19,168 nucleotides of DNA from RHKX01 sp035695265 (GCA_035695265.1 DASSEM010000057.1:1-19168); one strand, 5' to 3'; positions 1-7,813 are shown, numbered from the stretch's first letter. Notes: generated from the sequence alone by a model not told the origin. A program made the numbers and translations.

Positions 1-447
1 AGCGAGGAGGCGGTCCCGCCGCCGCGGCGCCAGCGCGCTGCCCCATCGTCGAACGTGCGCCGGTTGCGCCGCGACGAGCCGCCCGCCGACGACAGCGACG
101 ACATCTTCGCCGACGACCCCGGGCCACGCCGGCGCCGCAACCTGCGACCGGTCGCCGAGGCCGGCGCCGACGTCCAGGTCCACTTCGTCACCCCGCGCAA
201 CTTCAACGACGCGCAGGAGGTCGCCGACCGCTTCAAGCGCAACGTGCCCGTGATCCTCAACCTGCAGTCGACGAGCGCCGATCTCTCGAAGCGGCTGATC
301 GACTTCAGCTCCGGCCTCACCTACGCGCTCGACGGCGGGATGCAGAAGATCGCCGACAAGACGTTCATGCTGACCCCGGCCAACGTCGAGGTCTCCGCCG
401 AGGAGAAGGCACGCCTCGTCGAGAAGGGATTCTTCAACCAGTCCTGA
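1..447 (+). CDS. sepF: Cell division protein SepF (5' end outside window)
   Basis: SepF anchors FtsZ filaments to the membrane at the septum. The frame is open from base 1, so the gene starts upstream and its N-terminal amphipathic membrane-binding helix is missing here. What is visible is a Pro/Arg/Asp-rich linker, which in this family is disordered, and then the conserved C-terminal domain from about the stretch VQVHFVTPRNFNDAQEVADR to the end (FFNQS). The pattern of nucleotide-free alpha/beta core with VPVILNLQ and GLTYALDGGMQKI is typical. A GTG at 55 would give 130 residues but would remove the essential N-terminal helix, so I do not take it as the start. Its neighbours proC and yggT lie next to sepF in many Gram-positive genomes. 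The family assignment is secure; the true start cannot be seen. Confidence 0.9.
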   Translation, partial: SEEAVPPPRRQRAAPSSNVRRLRRDEPPADDSDDIFADDPGPRRRRNLRPVAEAGADVQVHFVTPRNFNDAQEVADRFKRNVPVILNLQSTSADLSKRLIDFSSGLTYALDGGMQKIADKTFMLTPANVEVSAEEKARLVEKGFFNQS

Positions 448-449
448 TC

Positions 450-455
450 TAGAGT
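450..455 (+). promoter_or_regulatory. -10 box of a probable leaderless promoter for proC
   Basis: The hexamer TAGAGT fits the TANNNT consensus of sigma-70-type -10 boxes and lies 8 nt before the ATG at 464. Transcription starting 7-9 nt after the box would begin at or next to the start codon, giving a leaderless mRNA. No convincing -35 hexamer is present. The same arrangement recurs upstream of cdsA, the TPR gene and rbfA in this window, which strengthens the call. Confidence 0.5.
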
Positions 456-463
456 TGGAGCCG

Positions 464-1243
464 ATGGTCGTCGGCTTCGCTGGATCCGGAAGCATGGCCG
501 CCGCGGTCGCCCGCGGCTGGGCGCGCGCCTCCCTGCGCCCGGCCTCGATGCTCTTCACCGACTCCGGCTCCGGGCGCGCCACCCGTCTCGCCGCCGAGGC
601 CGGGGGCGAGAGCCTGGAGTCGATCGAGGACATGGCCGATCGCGCCGACCTCGTCGTCCTCGCGGTCAAGCCGGCGGCACTCGAGGAGGTGGCCCCGCGG
701 ATCGCCGGACGACCCCGCGGCGTCATCTCCGTCCTCGGCGCGACCCCGCTTTCTCGCCTCGAGCCGGCCCTCGCGCCGACGCCCGTGCTGCGAACGATGC
801 CGAACCTCGCGGTCGAGGTCGGTCGGGGCGTGATCTGCCACACCCCGCTCGAGGAGGGCGACCGCGCCGGGGTTCTCGGCGAGGCCCTCGCCCTGCTCGG
901 CAGCCTCGGCACGATCTTCGAAGTGGCCGAGGACGAGCTCGATCCCGCGACCGCGGTGATGGGCTGCGCGCCCGCATACATCGCGCTCGCGGTCGAGGCC
1001 CTGATCGAGGCCGGGGTCGAAGCGGGCCTGGACGACGACCTCAGCACGCGGCTCGTCAGCGAGGCCACCGCGGGCGTCGGCCATCACCTGCTAACGCACG
1101 AGCCGGGGCCGATGCGTGCCGCGATCGCGTCGCCCGGCGGCAGCACCGAGGCCGGGCTTGCGGCGCTGGCCGAGCGCGACGTTCACGCCGCCTTCAAGGC
1201 CGCCGTCGACGCCTCGCTGGAGCGCATGGCGGAGACCGGATGA
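464..1243 (+). CDS. proC: Pyrroline-5-carboxylate reductase
   Basis: ProC reduces 1-pyrroline-5-carboxylate to L-proline with NAD(P)H in the cytosol. The N-terminus is a Rossmann nucleotide-binding motif (VVGFAGSGSMAAAVARGW). The C-terminal dimerisation domain carries a GCAPAYIALAVEALIEAG segment, where most relatives have GSGPAY, and the signature SPGGSTEAGLAAL near residue 225. Length is 259 residues, close to the usual 265-270. I chose ATG 464 because it starts right at the Rossmann strand and sits 8 nt after a TANNNT box; an in-frame TTG at 455 would add three residues. The stop overlaps the yggT start (ATGA), suggesting coupled translation. Its place next to sepF is common in Gram-positive bacteria; the reason for the association with division genes is not evident from the sequence. 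Confidence 0.93.
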   Translation: MVVGFAGSGSMAAAVARGWARASLRPASMLFTDSGSGRATRLAAEAGGESLESIEDMADRADLVVLAVKPAALEEVAPRIAGRPRGVISVLGATPLSRLEPALAPTPVLRTMPNLAVEVGRGVICHTPLEEGDRAGVLGEALALLGSLGTIFEVAEDELDPATAVMGCAPAYIALAVEALIEAGVEAGLDDDLSTRLVSEATAGVGHHLLTHEPGPMRAAIASPGGSTEAGLAALAERDVHAAFKAAVDASLERMAETG

Positions 1244-1560
1244 GCGTGATCTCGGCCGCGATCGACCGCGGTGACGTCGCCCAGTTCGTCGATGCGCTGT
1301 TTCTGGTCTACATCATCATCGTCATCGCCTCGGTAGCGATCTCGTGGTATGTGAATTTCCGCGGCGCAGTTCCCTACAACGCGCCGCTCCGCGCCGTGAC
1401 GGGGTTCATCGAGGAGACCACGACGCCGTATCTGAACCTCTTCCGCCGGTTCCTGCCGCCGATCGGGGGCGGCGGGATGGCGATCGACCTCAGCCCGATG
1501 ATCGGCCTCATCCTCCTGTTCGTGGCCAGGTCGATCGTGGTCGGGCTGATCGAGGGGTGA
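1240..1560 (+). CDS. YggT family membrane protein
   Basis: A small integral membrane protein of 106 residues with two hydrophobic segments, roughly residues 19-40 (LFLVYIIIVIASVAISWYV) and 85-103 (MIGLILLFVARSIVVGLI). Between them lies the family hallmark: a TTTPYLNLFRRFLPP stretch followed by a glycine-rich turn and AIDLSPMIG. YggT proteins are linked to osmotic stress or to FtsZ/nucleoid distribution in some bacteria, but no biochemical activity is established. The gene overlaps proC by 4 nt upstream and lspA by 4 nt downstream, so it is embedded in an operon with sepF. In many actinobacteria divIVA follows yggT; here lspA follows directly. Confidence 0.88.
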   Translation: MSVISAAIDRGDVAQFVDALFLVYIIIVIASVAISWYVNFRGAVPYNAPLRAVTGFIEETTTPYLNLFRRFLPPIGGGGMAIDLSPMIGLILLFVARSIVVGLIEG

Positions 1561-2066
1561 GCCGCAACCCCGGATACGGGCCGGCTTTGCTGGTGGCGAT
1601 CGTGACCCTCGCGCTCGACCAGCTCACCAAGGCACTCGTTCGCGGCTCCCTCGAGCCGGGCGAGCGGGTCGACCTCGTCGCCGGTGCCGACCTCGTGCGC
1701 GTCGCCAACCGCGGCATCGCCTTCGGCCTCCTCGACGACGCCGCATCGCTGGTCCTGGTGCTTGCGGCCGCGGCCTTCGGCGCCCTCCTGCTCGTCTTCC
1801 TGGCCGCATCCGACCGCCGCGGCCTCTGGTTGCCGATCGGCCTCCTCGCGGGCGGTGCCATCGGCAACCTGATCGACCGGGTCCATCAGGGCGCGGTCAC
1901 CGACTTCGTCGACCTCGGCCCGTGGCCCGCGTTCAACGTCGCCGACATGGCGATCACGCTCGGGGTCGTGATCCTCGTGTGGGTCTACGTGTTCGGTGCC
2001 GACGCCGAGCCCGACCAGGGAGGCGACGGGCGCTCGCCGGCCCGCGCGGATCCCAAGTCGGGGTGA
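1557..2066 (+). CDS. lspA: Lipoprotein signal peptidase II
   Basis: LspA is the membrane aspartyl protease that removes signal peptides from diacylglyceryl-modified prolipoproteins. The 169-residue product has four hydrophobic segments. Conserved elements are the TM1 DQLTK motif (residues 21-25), NRGIAFG (51-57), GGAIGNLIDRV (99-109) with the first catalytic Asp D107, the downstream TDFVDL, and FNVAD with the second catalytic Asp D130. The start is taken as GTG 1557, which overlaps the yggT stop as GTGA. The frame stays open far upstream only because of GC bias, and that upstream translation is a shadow of yggT. The C-terminus ends in a short charged cytoplasmic tail. It overlaps the next gene, also as GTGA, so translation is probably coupled through proC-yggT-lspA and the RluA-family gene. 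Confidence 0.95.
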   Translation: MSRNPGYGPALLVAIVTLALDQLTKALVRGSLEPGERVDLVAGADLVRVANRGIAFGLLDDAASLVLVLAAAAFGALLLVFLAASDRRGLWLPIGLLAGGAIGNLIDRVHQGAVTDFVDLGPWPAFNVADMAITLGVVILVWVYVFGADAEPDQGGDGRSPARADPKSG

Positions 2067-2746
2067 GCGTGACGTCGCGGCCGCTGGTCCTCTACGAGGA
2101 CGAGCATCTCGCCGTCGTCGACAAGCCGGCGGGAATGCTCGTCCACGAGGCGCCGGGGAGCGATGAGCCGACGCTCGTCGACGCCCTCGGCGACCGGGTG
2201 GCAGGTGGCGATGACCCGGCTCGGCCCGGCATCGTCCACCGGCTCGACCGCGACACCTCCGGCCTGCTGGTCGTCGCGCGCGATCCGGCCACCCACCGCG
2301 CGCTGAGCGCGATGATCGCCGCTCGCGAGGTCGGCCGCGAGTACATCGCTCTCGTCGAGGGTTGTCCCTCCTCGCGTCGCGGCACCATCGACGCGCCGCT
2401 GGGGCGCGACCACCGGGCTCCGGAGCGGGTCGTCGTCGGCGGTCGCCGGCCGCGGCAGGCGGTCACCCACTTCGAGGTCCGCGAGCGGCTGCCCCGGGCG
2501 GCGCTCCTCGACATCCGGCTCGAGACCGGGCGGACGCATCAGATCAGGGCCCACCTGGAGGCCATCGGGACCCCCGTCGCGGGCGATCGCCAATACGGGT
2601 CCGGCCCCCGCTACGGGCTCGAGCGACAGTTCCTCCACTCGCGGCGGATCACGTTCGCCCACCCGTCCGGCGGGCGGGCGGTCGAGCTCGAGAGCCCGCT
2701 TCCGGCTGACCTCGAGGCCGCGCTCGAGCTGGCCCGGCGCGCCTGA
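2063..2746 (+). CDS. RluA-family RNA pseudouridine synthase lacking an S4 domain
   Basis: This 227-residue enzyme isomerises specific uridines in rRNA or tRNA to pseudouridine. It opens with LYEDEHLAVVDKPAGMLVH, the typical start of the catalytic fold, and carries HRLDRDTSGLL at about residues 59-69, where D62 of the HRLD motif is the expected catalytic aspartate. GRTHQIRAHL, further along, is the second family hallmark. RluD-type relatives usually have an S4 RNA-binding domain of 70-90 residues before this core; here none can be encoded, because the upstream part of the frame is a shadow of lspA. Start GTG 2063 overlaps the lspA stop; GTG 2069 is an alternative. The lspA-rluD pairing is common in Gram-positive bacteria, but target specificity cannot be read from sequence, so no symbol is given. 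Confidence 0.88.
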   Translation: MSVTSRPLVLYEDEHLAVVDKPAGMLVHEAPGSDEPTLVDALGDRVAGGDDPARPGIVHRLDRDTSGLLVVARDPATHRALSAMIAAREVGREYIALVEGCPSSRRGTIDAPLGRDHRAPERVVVGGRRPRQAVTHFEVRERLPRAALLDIRLETGRTHQIRAHLEAIGTPVAGDRQYGSGPRYGLERQFLHSRRITFAHPSGGRAVELESPLPADLEAALELARRA

Positions 2747-2763
2747 TCCGGCTCGCAAGCATC

Positions 2764-2769
2764 TAGACT
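2764..2769 (+). promoter_or_regulatory. Probable -10 box of the rpsB-tsf-pyrH-frr-uppS promoter
   Basis: TAGACT, a match to TANNNT, lies in the 132-bp gap after the RluA-family gene. Transcription would start near 2776 and leave a leader of about 100 nt before rpsB. The same hexamer precedes the TPR gene at 7801. I see no good -35 hexamer at the expected distance. Confidence 0.45.
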
Positions 2770-2799
2770 CCAGCTGACCAGAAGCGGTCGTGGAGCGAT

Positions 2800-2835
2800 C
2801 GCGGGCCCTGCCCGGCCGAGCGCCGGGTCCCCGCG
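2800..2835 (+). promoter_or_regulatory. Hairpin in the rpsB leader
   Basis: CGCGGG (2800-2805) pairs with CCCGCG (2830-2835), and inside it CCCGGC (2811-2816) pairs with GCCGGG (2822-2827) around the loop CGAGC, with an asymmetric internal loop between the two stems. No T-tract follows, so this is not an intrinsic terminator. S2 operons in several bacteria are autoregulated through leader structures; whether this hairpin does so is inference. A clear ribosome-binding site AAGGGA at 2868-2873 lies 5 nt before the rpsB ATG. Confidence 0.4.
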
Positions 2836-2878
2836 GGTTGCTTCACCGGCCGGAATCGCACGCACACAAGGGAACTGA

Positions 2879-3912
<1,034 letters not shown>

Positions 3913-3916
<4 letters not shown>

Positions 3917-4527
3917 GCGCTGCGATCACCGCGGCCGACGTCAAGGCCCTGCGCGAGCGGACCGGCGCGGCGATGATGGACTGCAAGGCCGCCCTCACCG
4001 AAGCCAGCGGCGATGTGGAGAAGGCGATCGAGCTCCTCCGCGTCAAGGGGCAGGCGTCGGCCGCGAAGCGGAGCGGCCGCAGCACCGGCGAAGGGGTCGT
4101 CTCCTCCTACGTCCACGCGACCGGCAAGATCGGCGTCCTCGTTGAGGTCCAGTGCGAGACCGACTTCGTCGCCCGCAACGACGACTTCCGGGCGTTCGCC
4201 GCCGAGATCGCGCTGCACGTCGCCGCCGCGGGCCCCCGATACGTCGCAGCCGACGAGGTCCCCGCCGAGGAGGAGGCCGCCGAGCGGGCCGTCTTCGAGC
4301 AGAAGGCCGCCGAGGAGGGCAAGCCGGACGAGGTCCGCGAGCGGATCGTCGAGGGTCAGCTCACCAAGTGGCGCAAGCAGATCGCCCTGCTCGACCAGGA
4401 GCACGTCAACGTCGACAAGCACGACGGCAAGACGATCGAGCAGCTCCGCGAAGAGGCGTCGGCGAAGACCGGCGAGAACATCAGGATCGCCCGCTTCGCC
4501 CGGTTCGAGGTCGGGGCCGAAGCCTGA
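3913..4527 (+). CDS. tsf: Elongation factor Ts, short form
   Basis: EF-Ts is the guanine nucleotide exchange factor of EF-Tu. The 204-residue protein starts with a UBA-like domain (ITAADVKALRERTGAAMMDC, KAALTEASGDVEKAIELLR) and has the EF-Tu-contacting motif CETDFVARN at about residues 79-87. It ends in the sequence TGENIRIARFARFEVG. At about 200 residues it resembles the short EF-Ts of Thermus and cyanobacteria and lacks much of the second core subdomain and coiled coil of the 283-residue E. coli protein. Start ATG 3913 overlaps the rpsB stop; the frame is open far upstream, but that is a shadow of rpsB. The pair rpsB-tsf is nearly universal. Confidence 0.96.
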
Positions 4528-4532
4528 GCGGC

Positions 4533-5288
4533 ATGAGCGCAGAGGAGGGAGGCGACCGGGTCTTCGACCGGGTCATGCTGAAGCTCTCGGGCGAGGCGCT
4601 GATGGGCGATCTCGACTACGGGACCGATCACGGCCGGGTCGTGCGGATCGCTGCACAGTTGACCCAGGTGCGTGCCGGCGGCCTCGAGATCGCGATCGTC
4701 GTCGGCGCCGGCAACATCTACCGCGGGCTGCAGGGCGTCGCGGCGGGGATGGACCGGGCGACCGCCGACTACATGGGGATGCTCGCCACGGTCCTCAACG
4801 CGCTCACGCTGCAGGATGCGCTCGAGAAGCAGGGGACCGACACACGGGTGCTATCGGCGATCGAGGTCAGCGAGGTGGCCGAGCCCTACATCCGGCGTCG
4901 CGCAATGCGGCACCTCGAGAAGGGCAGGGTCGTGATCTTCGCTGCCGGCACCGGCAACCCGTTCTTCACCACCGACACGGCCGCCTCGCTGCGAGCGCTG
5001 GAGATCCACGCCGAGGCGATCCTGATGGCCAAGCATGGGGTTGAGGGCGTCTACGACGCCGATCCCGCCGAGGTCCCCGATGCCCGCTTCCTACCCGAGA
5101 TCACCCACATCGAAGCGATCGAGCGCGGCCTCAAGGTCATGGACTCGACGGCGCTCTCGCTCTGCATGGACAACGATCTGCCGATCCACGTCTTCAACAT
5201 GGCGGACGAATCGAACATAGATAGGATCGTCCGCGGCGAGCGGGTCGGGACCGTCGTGTCGTCGAAGCGAGAGGAGCAGCGGGCGTGA
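4533..5288 (+). CDS. pyrH: UMP kinase
   Basis: PyrH phosphorylates UMP to UDP with ATP, in pyrimidine nucleotide synthesis, and belongs to the amino acid kinase fold. The 251-residue product shows LKLSGEALMG near residue 16, VVGAGNIYRG, ADYMGMLATVLNALTLQDAL, the GTGNPFFTTDTAA loop that binds nucleotide, and VEGVYDADP. ATG 4533 lies 5 nt after the tsf stop and has no strong SD, so reinitiation after tsf is likely. A purine-rich AGGAGGGAGG at 4543-4552 is inside the coding sequence and too far from the next ATG (4575) to mark the start. UMP kinases of this type are hexameric and allosterically controlled by GTP and UTP; this is family knowledge. Confidence 0.96.
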   Translation: MSAEEGGDRVFDRVMLKLSGEALMGDLDYGTDHGRVVRIAAQLTQVRAGGLEIAIVVGAGNIYRGLQGVAAGMDRATADYMGMLATVLNALTLQDALEKQGTDTRVLSAIEVSEVAEPYIRRRAMRHLEKGRVVIFAAGTGNPFFTTDTAASLRALEIHAEAILMAKHGVEGVYDADPAEVPDARFLPEITHIEAIERGLKVMDSTALSLCMDNDLPIHVFNMADESNIDRIVRGERVGTVVSSKREEQRA

Positions 5289-5851
5289 GCGAGATGATCG
5301 ACGAGTTGCTGGCCGACGCCGGCGAGCGGATGACGAAGTCCGTCGACTCGACCCGGAACGAGCTCGCGACGGTGCGCACCGGCCGTGCCTCCCCGCATCT
5401 GCTTGACCGCGTCGTCGTCGACTACTACGGCACCGAGACGCCGCTAAACCAGCTCTCCAACGTTGCCGCCGCCGACGCCCGCCTGCTCACGGTCACCCCC
5501 TACGACAAGGGCGCGCTGAGCGCGATCGAGAAGGCGATCAACGAGTCCGACGTCGGCTTGACGCCGAACAACGACGGCAACGTCATCCGGCTTCAGATCC
5601 CGGAGATGACCGAGGAGCGCCGGCGCGAGATGGTCAAGGTGATCCACGGGGTCGCCGAGGAGGGCCGGGTCGCGGTTCGCAACATCCGCCGCGACGTGAT
5701 CTCGGACCTGCGTGAGCTGAAGAAGGACGGCGACGTCGGCGAGGACGAGGAGCATCGGGCCGAGGTCGAGCTGCAGAAGCTGACCGATCGCTCGGTCGGC
5801 GAGATCGACTCGCTCGTCAAGGGCAAGGAAGAGGAGATCCTGACCGTCTAG
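5285..5851 (+). CDS. frr: Ribosome recycling factor
   Basis: RRF, with EF-G, splits post-termination ribosomes. The 188-residue protein matches the normal 185 and covers the three-helix bundle with its inserted beta/alpha domain. Signature segments are NELATVRTGRASPHLLD, VDYYGTETPLNQLSNV, PEMTEERRREMVKV and GEVAVRNIRRD-like (here GRVAVRNIRRD), followed by a long C-terminal helix ending EEEILTV. GTG 5285 is the chosen start: GAGAGGAG at 5269-5276 sits 8 nt upstream and the codon overlaps the pyrH stop as GTGA; ATG 5294 is an in-frame alternative. The pyrH-frr-uppS-cdsA order is widely conserved. Confidence 0.96.
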   Translation: MSEMIDELLADAGERMTKSVDSTRNELATVRTGRASPHLLDRVVVDYYGTETPLNQLSNVAAADARLLTVTPYDKGALSAIEKAINESDVGLTPNNDGNVIRLQIPEMTEERRREMVKVIHGVAEEGRVAVRNIRRDVISDLRELKKDGDVGEDEEHRAEVELQKLTDRSVGEIDSLVKGKEEEILTV

Positions 5852-6544
5852 ATGGCCGATCCCACGCCCTCCGGCGAGGCCGGCGCGACCTGCGTCGCGA
5901 TCATCATGGATGGGAACGGGCGCTGGGCCGCCGAGCACGGCGTCCCGGTCCTCGAGGGGCACCGTCGCGGCGCCCGCACGATGAAGGAGCGGGTCAAGGA
6001 CGCGGTCGAGCTGGGGATCCGCGAGTTGACCGTCTACGCGTTCTCGACCGAGAACTGGTCGCGACCCGAGGCCGAGGTCTCCGGCCTGATGGCGATGTTC
6101 GCCGAGCTGATCCTCTCCGAGACCCCGGAGCTCGACGACGAGGGCGTCCGGATGCGGTTCGTCGGCAGCCGCGAAGGGGTCACGCCGACCCTGATCGAGC
6201 AGATGGAGTGGGCCGAGGAGGAGACCGCGGACAACGACCGGATGACGCTGTTCGTCGCCTTCAACTACGGCGGCCGCGCCGAGATCCTCGATGCGGCCGA
6301 ACGCTACGACGGCGGCGGAGAGGAGGCGTTCGCCGCGCTGCTCTACGCGCCCGAGATGAGCGATCCCGACCTCGTCATCCGGACCAGCGGCGAGCAGCGC
6401 CTGTCGAACTTCCTGCTCTGGCAGAGCGCCTACTCGGAGTTCCTGTTCAGCGACCGCCTCTGGCCCGACTTCGGCCGTGCCGACCTGGAGGCCGCGCTGC
6501 ACGAGTACGCCTCGCGCCGCCGCCGTTTCGGCGCCCGCGAGTAG
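5852..6544 (+). CDS. uppS: Isoprenyl transferase (undecaprenyl diphosphate synthase)
   Basis: A cis-prenyltransferase that condenses isopentenyl diphosphate units to make the polyprenyl carrier lipid for cell-wall synthesis. The 230-residue product has IIMDGNGRWA at about residues 17-26, with D20 the expected magnesium-binding catalytic Asp, then GHRRGARTMK, VYAFSTENWSRP, FVAFNYGGRAEI and, near the C-terminus, RTSGEQRLSNFLLWQSAYSE. It is about 20 residues shorter than E. coli UppS, mostly at the C-terminus. The ATG follows the frr stop codon without a gap, so it is probably translated by coupling. Chain length of the product (C50 or C55) cannot be told from sequence. The stop codon TAG overlaps the predicted -10 box of cdsA. 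Confidence 0.95.
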   Translation: MADPTPSGEAGATCVAIIMDGNGRWAAEHGVPVLEGHRRGARTMKERVKDAVELGIRELTVYAFSTENWSRPEAEVSGLMAMFAELILSETPELDDEGVRMRFVGSREGVTPTLIEQMEWAEEETADNDRMTLFVAFNYGGRAEILDAAERYDGGGEEAFAALLYAPEMSDPDLVIRTSGEQRLSNFLLWQSAYSEFLFSDRLWPDFGRADLEAALHEYASRRRRFGARE

Positions 6545-6547
6545 GCT
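6542..6547 (+). promoter_or_regulatory. -10 box of a probable leaderless promoter for cdsA
   Basis: TAGGCT (TANNNT) overlaps the uppS stop codon and ends 8 nt before the cdsA ATG at 6556, the same spacing as at proC and rbfA. It suggests an internal promoter giving a leaderless cdsA transcript. There is no SD in the interval. Confidence 0.45.
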
Positions 6548-6555
6548 CGCCCGCA

Positions 6556-7557
6556 ATGGACTTCCCGCCCCGACCTGGTTCGCCGCAGCCGCGGCGGGAG
6601 AGCCCCGCGGAGCAATCGCCGTTCGGCCTCGAGCCCGGCGAGGAGCCCGAGGCGAGCGGGAACGCGGACGAGTCGGAGCCCGGCCACGGCGACGCTCCGG
6701 AGGCTGGGCAAGAGCCGCCGGCCGGCCCGCGACGCCGGGGCGGGGCCCGGGCGTCCGGGCGCAGGTCGGAGACCGCGGCACGGATCCTCTGGGCGGTCCC
6801 GTGGATCGTCTTCGCCGTCTTCATCGTCGCCATGGGCGGGCCGGTCTTCGCGGTCGCGATGGTCGGCTTCGCCTGGGCCGCCCAGGTGGAGCTCTTCCGG
6901 ATGACGGCGCGCTCACAGCCGTTCGAGGCCGCGGCGTTCCTCGGGGCGCTCGGGCTGGTCGCCGCCGCCTACTTCGGCTCCAGCCTGCAGATCCTCCTCG
7001 CGCTGGTCGCGACCGTGCCGGTGATGCTGATCTTCGCCCTCCTGCGCCCGAACCTCAAGAACGTCACCTGGTCGCTGGCGATCACGATGCTGGCGCTCGT
7101 CTGGGTCGCGCTGCCCTTCGCCCACGCGGTGCTGCTCCGCGAGCTGCCGCTCCACGGCGGCGCCCTTCTCGTCGATGTGCTCGTGGCCACGTTCTTCACC
7201 GACACCTTCGCCTATCTCGGCGGGCGCATGTTCGGCCGCCGTCCCCTCGCGCCGGTCGTCTCTCCGAACAAGACCATCGAGGGGCTCCTGATCGGCGTCC
7301 TCGGCGGCGTCCTCGGCTTCTGGCTCGCCGGCCTCTACCAGGACTGGCTCACGACCCCGGAGGCGCTCCTGTTCGGCCTCTGCATCGCCCTCCTTGCGCC
7401 GCTCGGAGACCTCTTCGAGTCGGCAGTCAAGCGCGACCTCGACGTCAAGGACACCGGTCGCCTGCTCGGCCCCCACGGCGGCATCCTCGACCGCCTCGAT
7501 GCGGTCCTCTTCACGATCGTCGCCGGCTATTACCTGGCGCTGGCGATCGTGTACTGA
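6556..7557 (+). CDS. cdsA: Phosphatidate cytidylyltransferase with a disordered N-terminal extension
   Basis: CdsA makes CDP-diacylglycerol from CTP and phosphatidic acid, the branch point to phospholipids. The 333-residue protein has a Pro/Glu/Gly/Arg-rich first 75 or so residues without hydrophobic segments, then a series of membrane helices starting at ILWAVPWIVFAVFIVAMGG. The full CDP-diglyceride synthetase signature lies at residues 289-315: SAVKRDLDVKD, then GPHGGILDRLD. FTDTFAYLGGRMFGRRPLA and SPNKTIEG, upstream, are also typical. ATG 6556 was chosen because it is the first in-frame ATG after uppS and lies 8 nt after a TANNNT box. The stop is only 2 nt before the palindromic element at 7560. 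dxr and rseP, which often follow cdsA, are absent. Confidence 0.94.
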   Translation: MDFPPRPGSPQPRRESPAEQSPFGLEPGEEPEASGNADESEPGHGDAPEAGQEPPAGPRRRGGARASGRRSETAARILWAVPWIVFAVFIVAMGGPVFAVAMVGFAWAAQVELFRMTARSQPFEAAAFLGALGLVAAAYFGSSLQILLALVATVPVMLIFALLRPNLKNVTWSLAITMLALVWVALPFAHAVLLRELPLHGGALLVDVLVATFFTDTFAYLGGRMFGRRPLAPVVSPNKTIEGLLIGVLGGVLGFWLAGLYQDWLTTPEALLFGLCIALLAPLGDLFESAVKRDLDVKDTGRLLGPHGGILDRLDAVLFTIVAGYYLALAIVY

Positions 7558-7559
7558 GG

Positions 7560-7773
7560 TCGGCTCGCGCCGGGCCGCCGCCGTTGCCTGGTCGTTGGTT
7601 TGGGCTGGTGAGGGGAGGCTGACCAGCCTGGAACGGTCAGTGGATGGGATTTGGTGCTCTATGCGCCCACAATCCCAGCCACTGGGGCCGAAAGCTGGGC
7701 GCGAGCCCCGGATCCCTCCCCTCACCAGCCAAACCACCGCCCGGGCAACGGAAGCGGCTCCGGCGCGAGCCGA
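7560..7773. repeat. Long imperfect inverted repeat enclosing three hairpins
   Basis: The 256-bp gap between cdsA and the TPR gene holds no gene but this element. Left arm 7560-7618 and right arm 7715-7773 are each 59 nt and align as reverse complements with 53 identities, 5 mismatches and 2 single-base gaps in 60 columns. The central 96 nt fold further: CTGACC 7619-7624 with GGTCAG 7635-7640; TGG 7641-7643 with CCA 7679-7681, GGGATT 7646-7651 with AATCCC 7671-7676 and GGTGC 7653-7657 with GCGCC 7663-7667 around TCTAT; and GGGGC 7684-7688 with GCCCC 7705-7709. The predicted shape is a cloverleaf on a very long stem. No T-tract, transposase or target-site duplication is evident. It could be a MITE/REP-like mobile element, a structured RNA in the cdsA 3' UTR, or a cruciform-forming DNA site. 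Confidence 0.85.
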
Positions 7774-7800
7774 AGCCCACCACCCCCTTCACACCCTCCG

Positions 7801-7806
7801 TAGACT
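7801..7806 (+). promoter_or_regulatory. -10 box of a probable leaderless promoter for the TPR gene
   Basis: TAGACT, identical to the box before rpsB, lies 7 nt upstream of the ATG at 7814 and 27 nt after the palindromic element. The spacing implies transcription from the start codon itself. No -35 match is seen at 16-18 nt. Confidence 0.5.
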
Positions 7807-7813
7807 CGGATGC

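Noticed and set aside
1344..1556. Longer N-terminal extension of LspA (and likewise of the RluA protein from 1922, EF-Ts from 3136, PyrH from 4152, IF2 from 10745)
   Set aside because: The added residues are Arg/Pro/Ala-rich shadows of the preceding gene in another frame; conserved N-termini begin at the overlapping starts chosen.
4543..4575. Purine-rich AGGAGGGAGG as the RBS for a shorter PyrH from ATG 4575
   Set aside because: The spacing is 22 nt, too long, and the shorter product would begin within the first conserved strand of the kinase fold.
7560..7773. Reading the cloverleaf shape as a tRNA or as an insertion sequence
   Set aside because: The acceptor-like stem is 59 nt and the loops lack T-loop and anticodon features; no transposase frame or flanking duplication was found.
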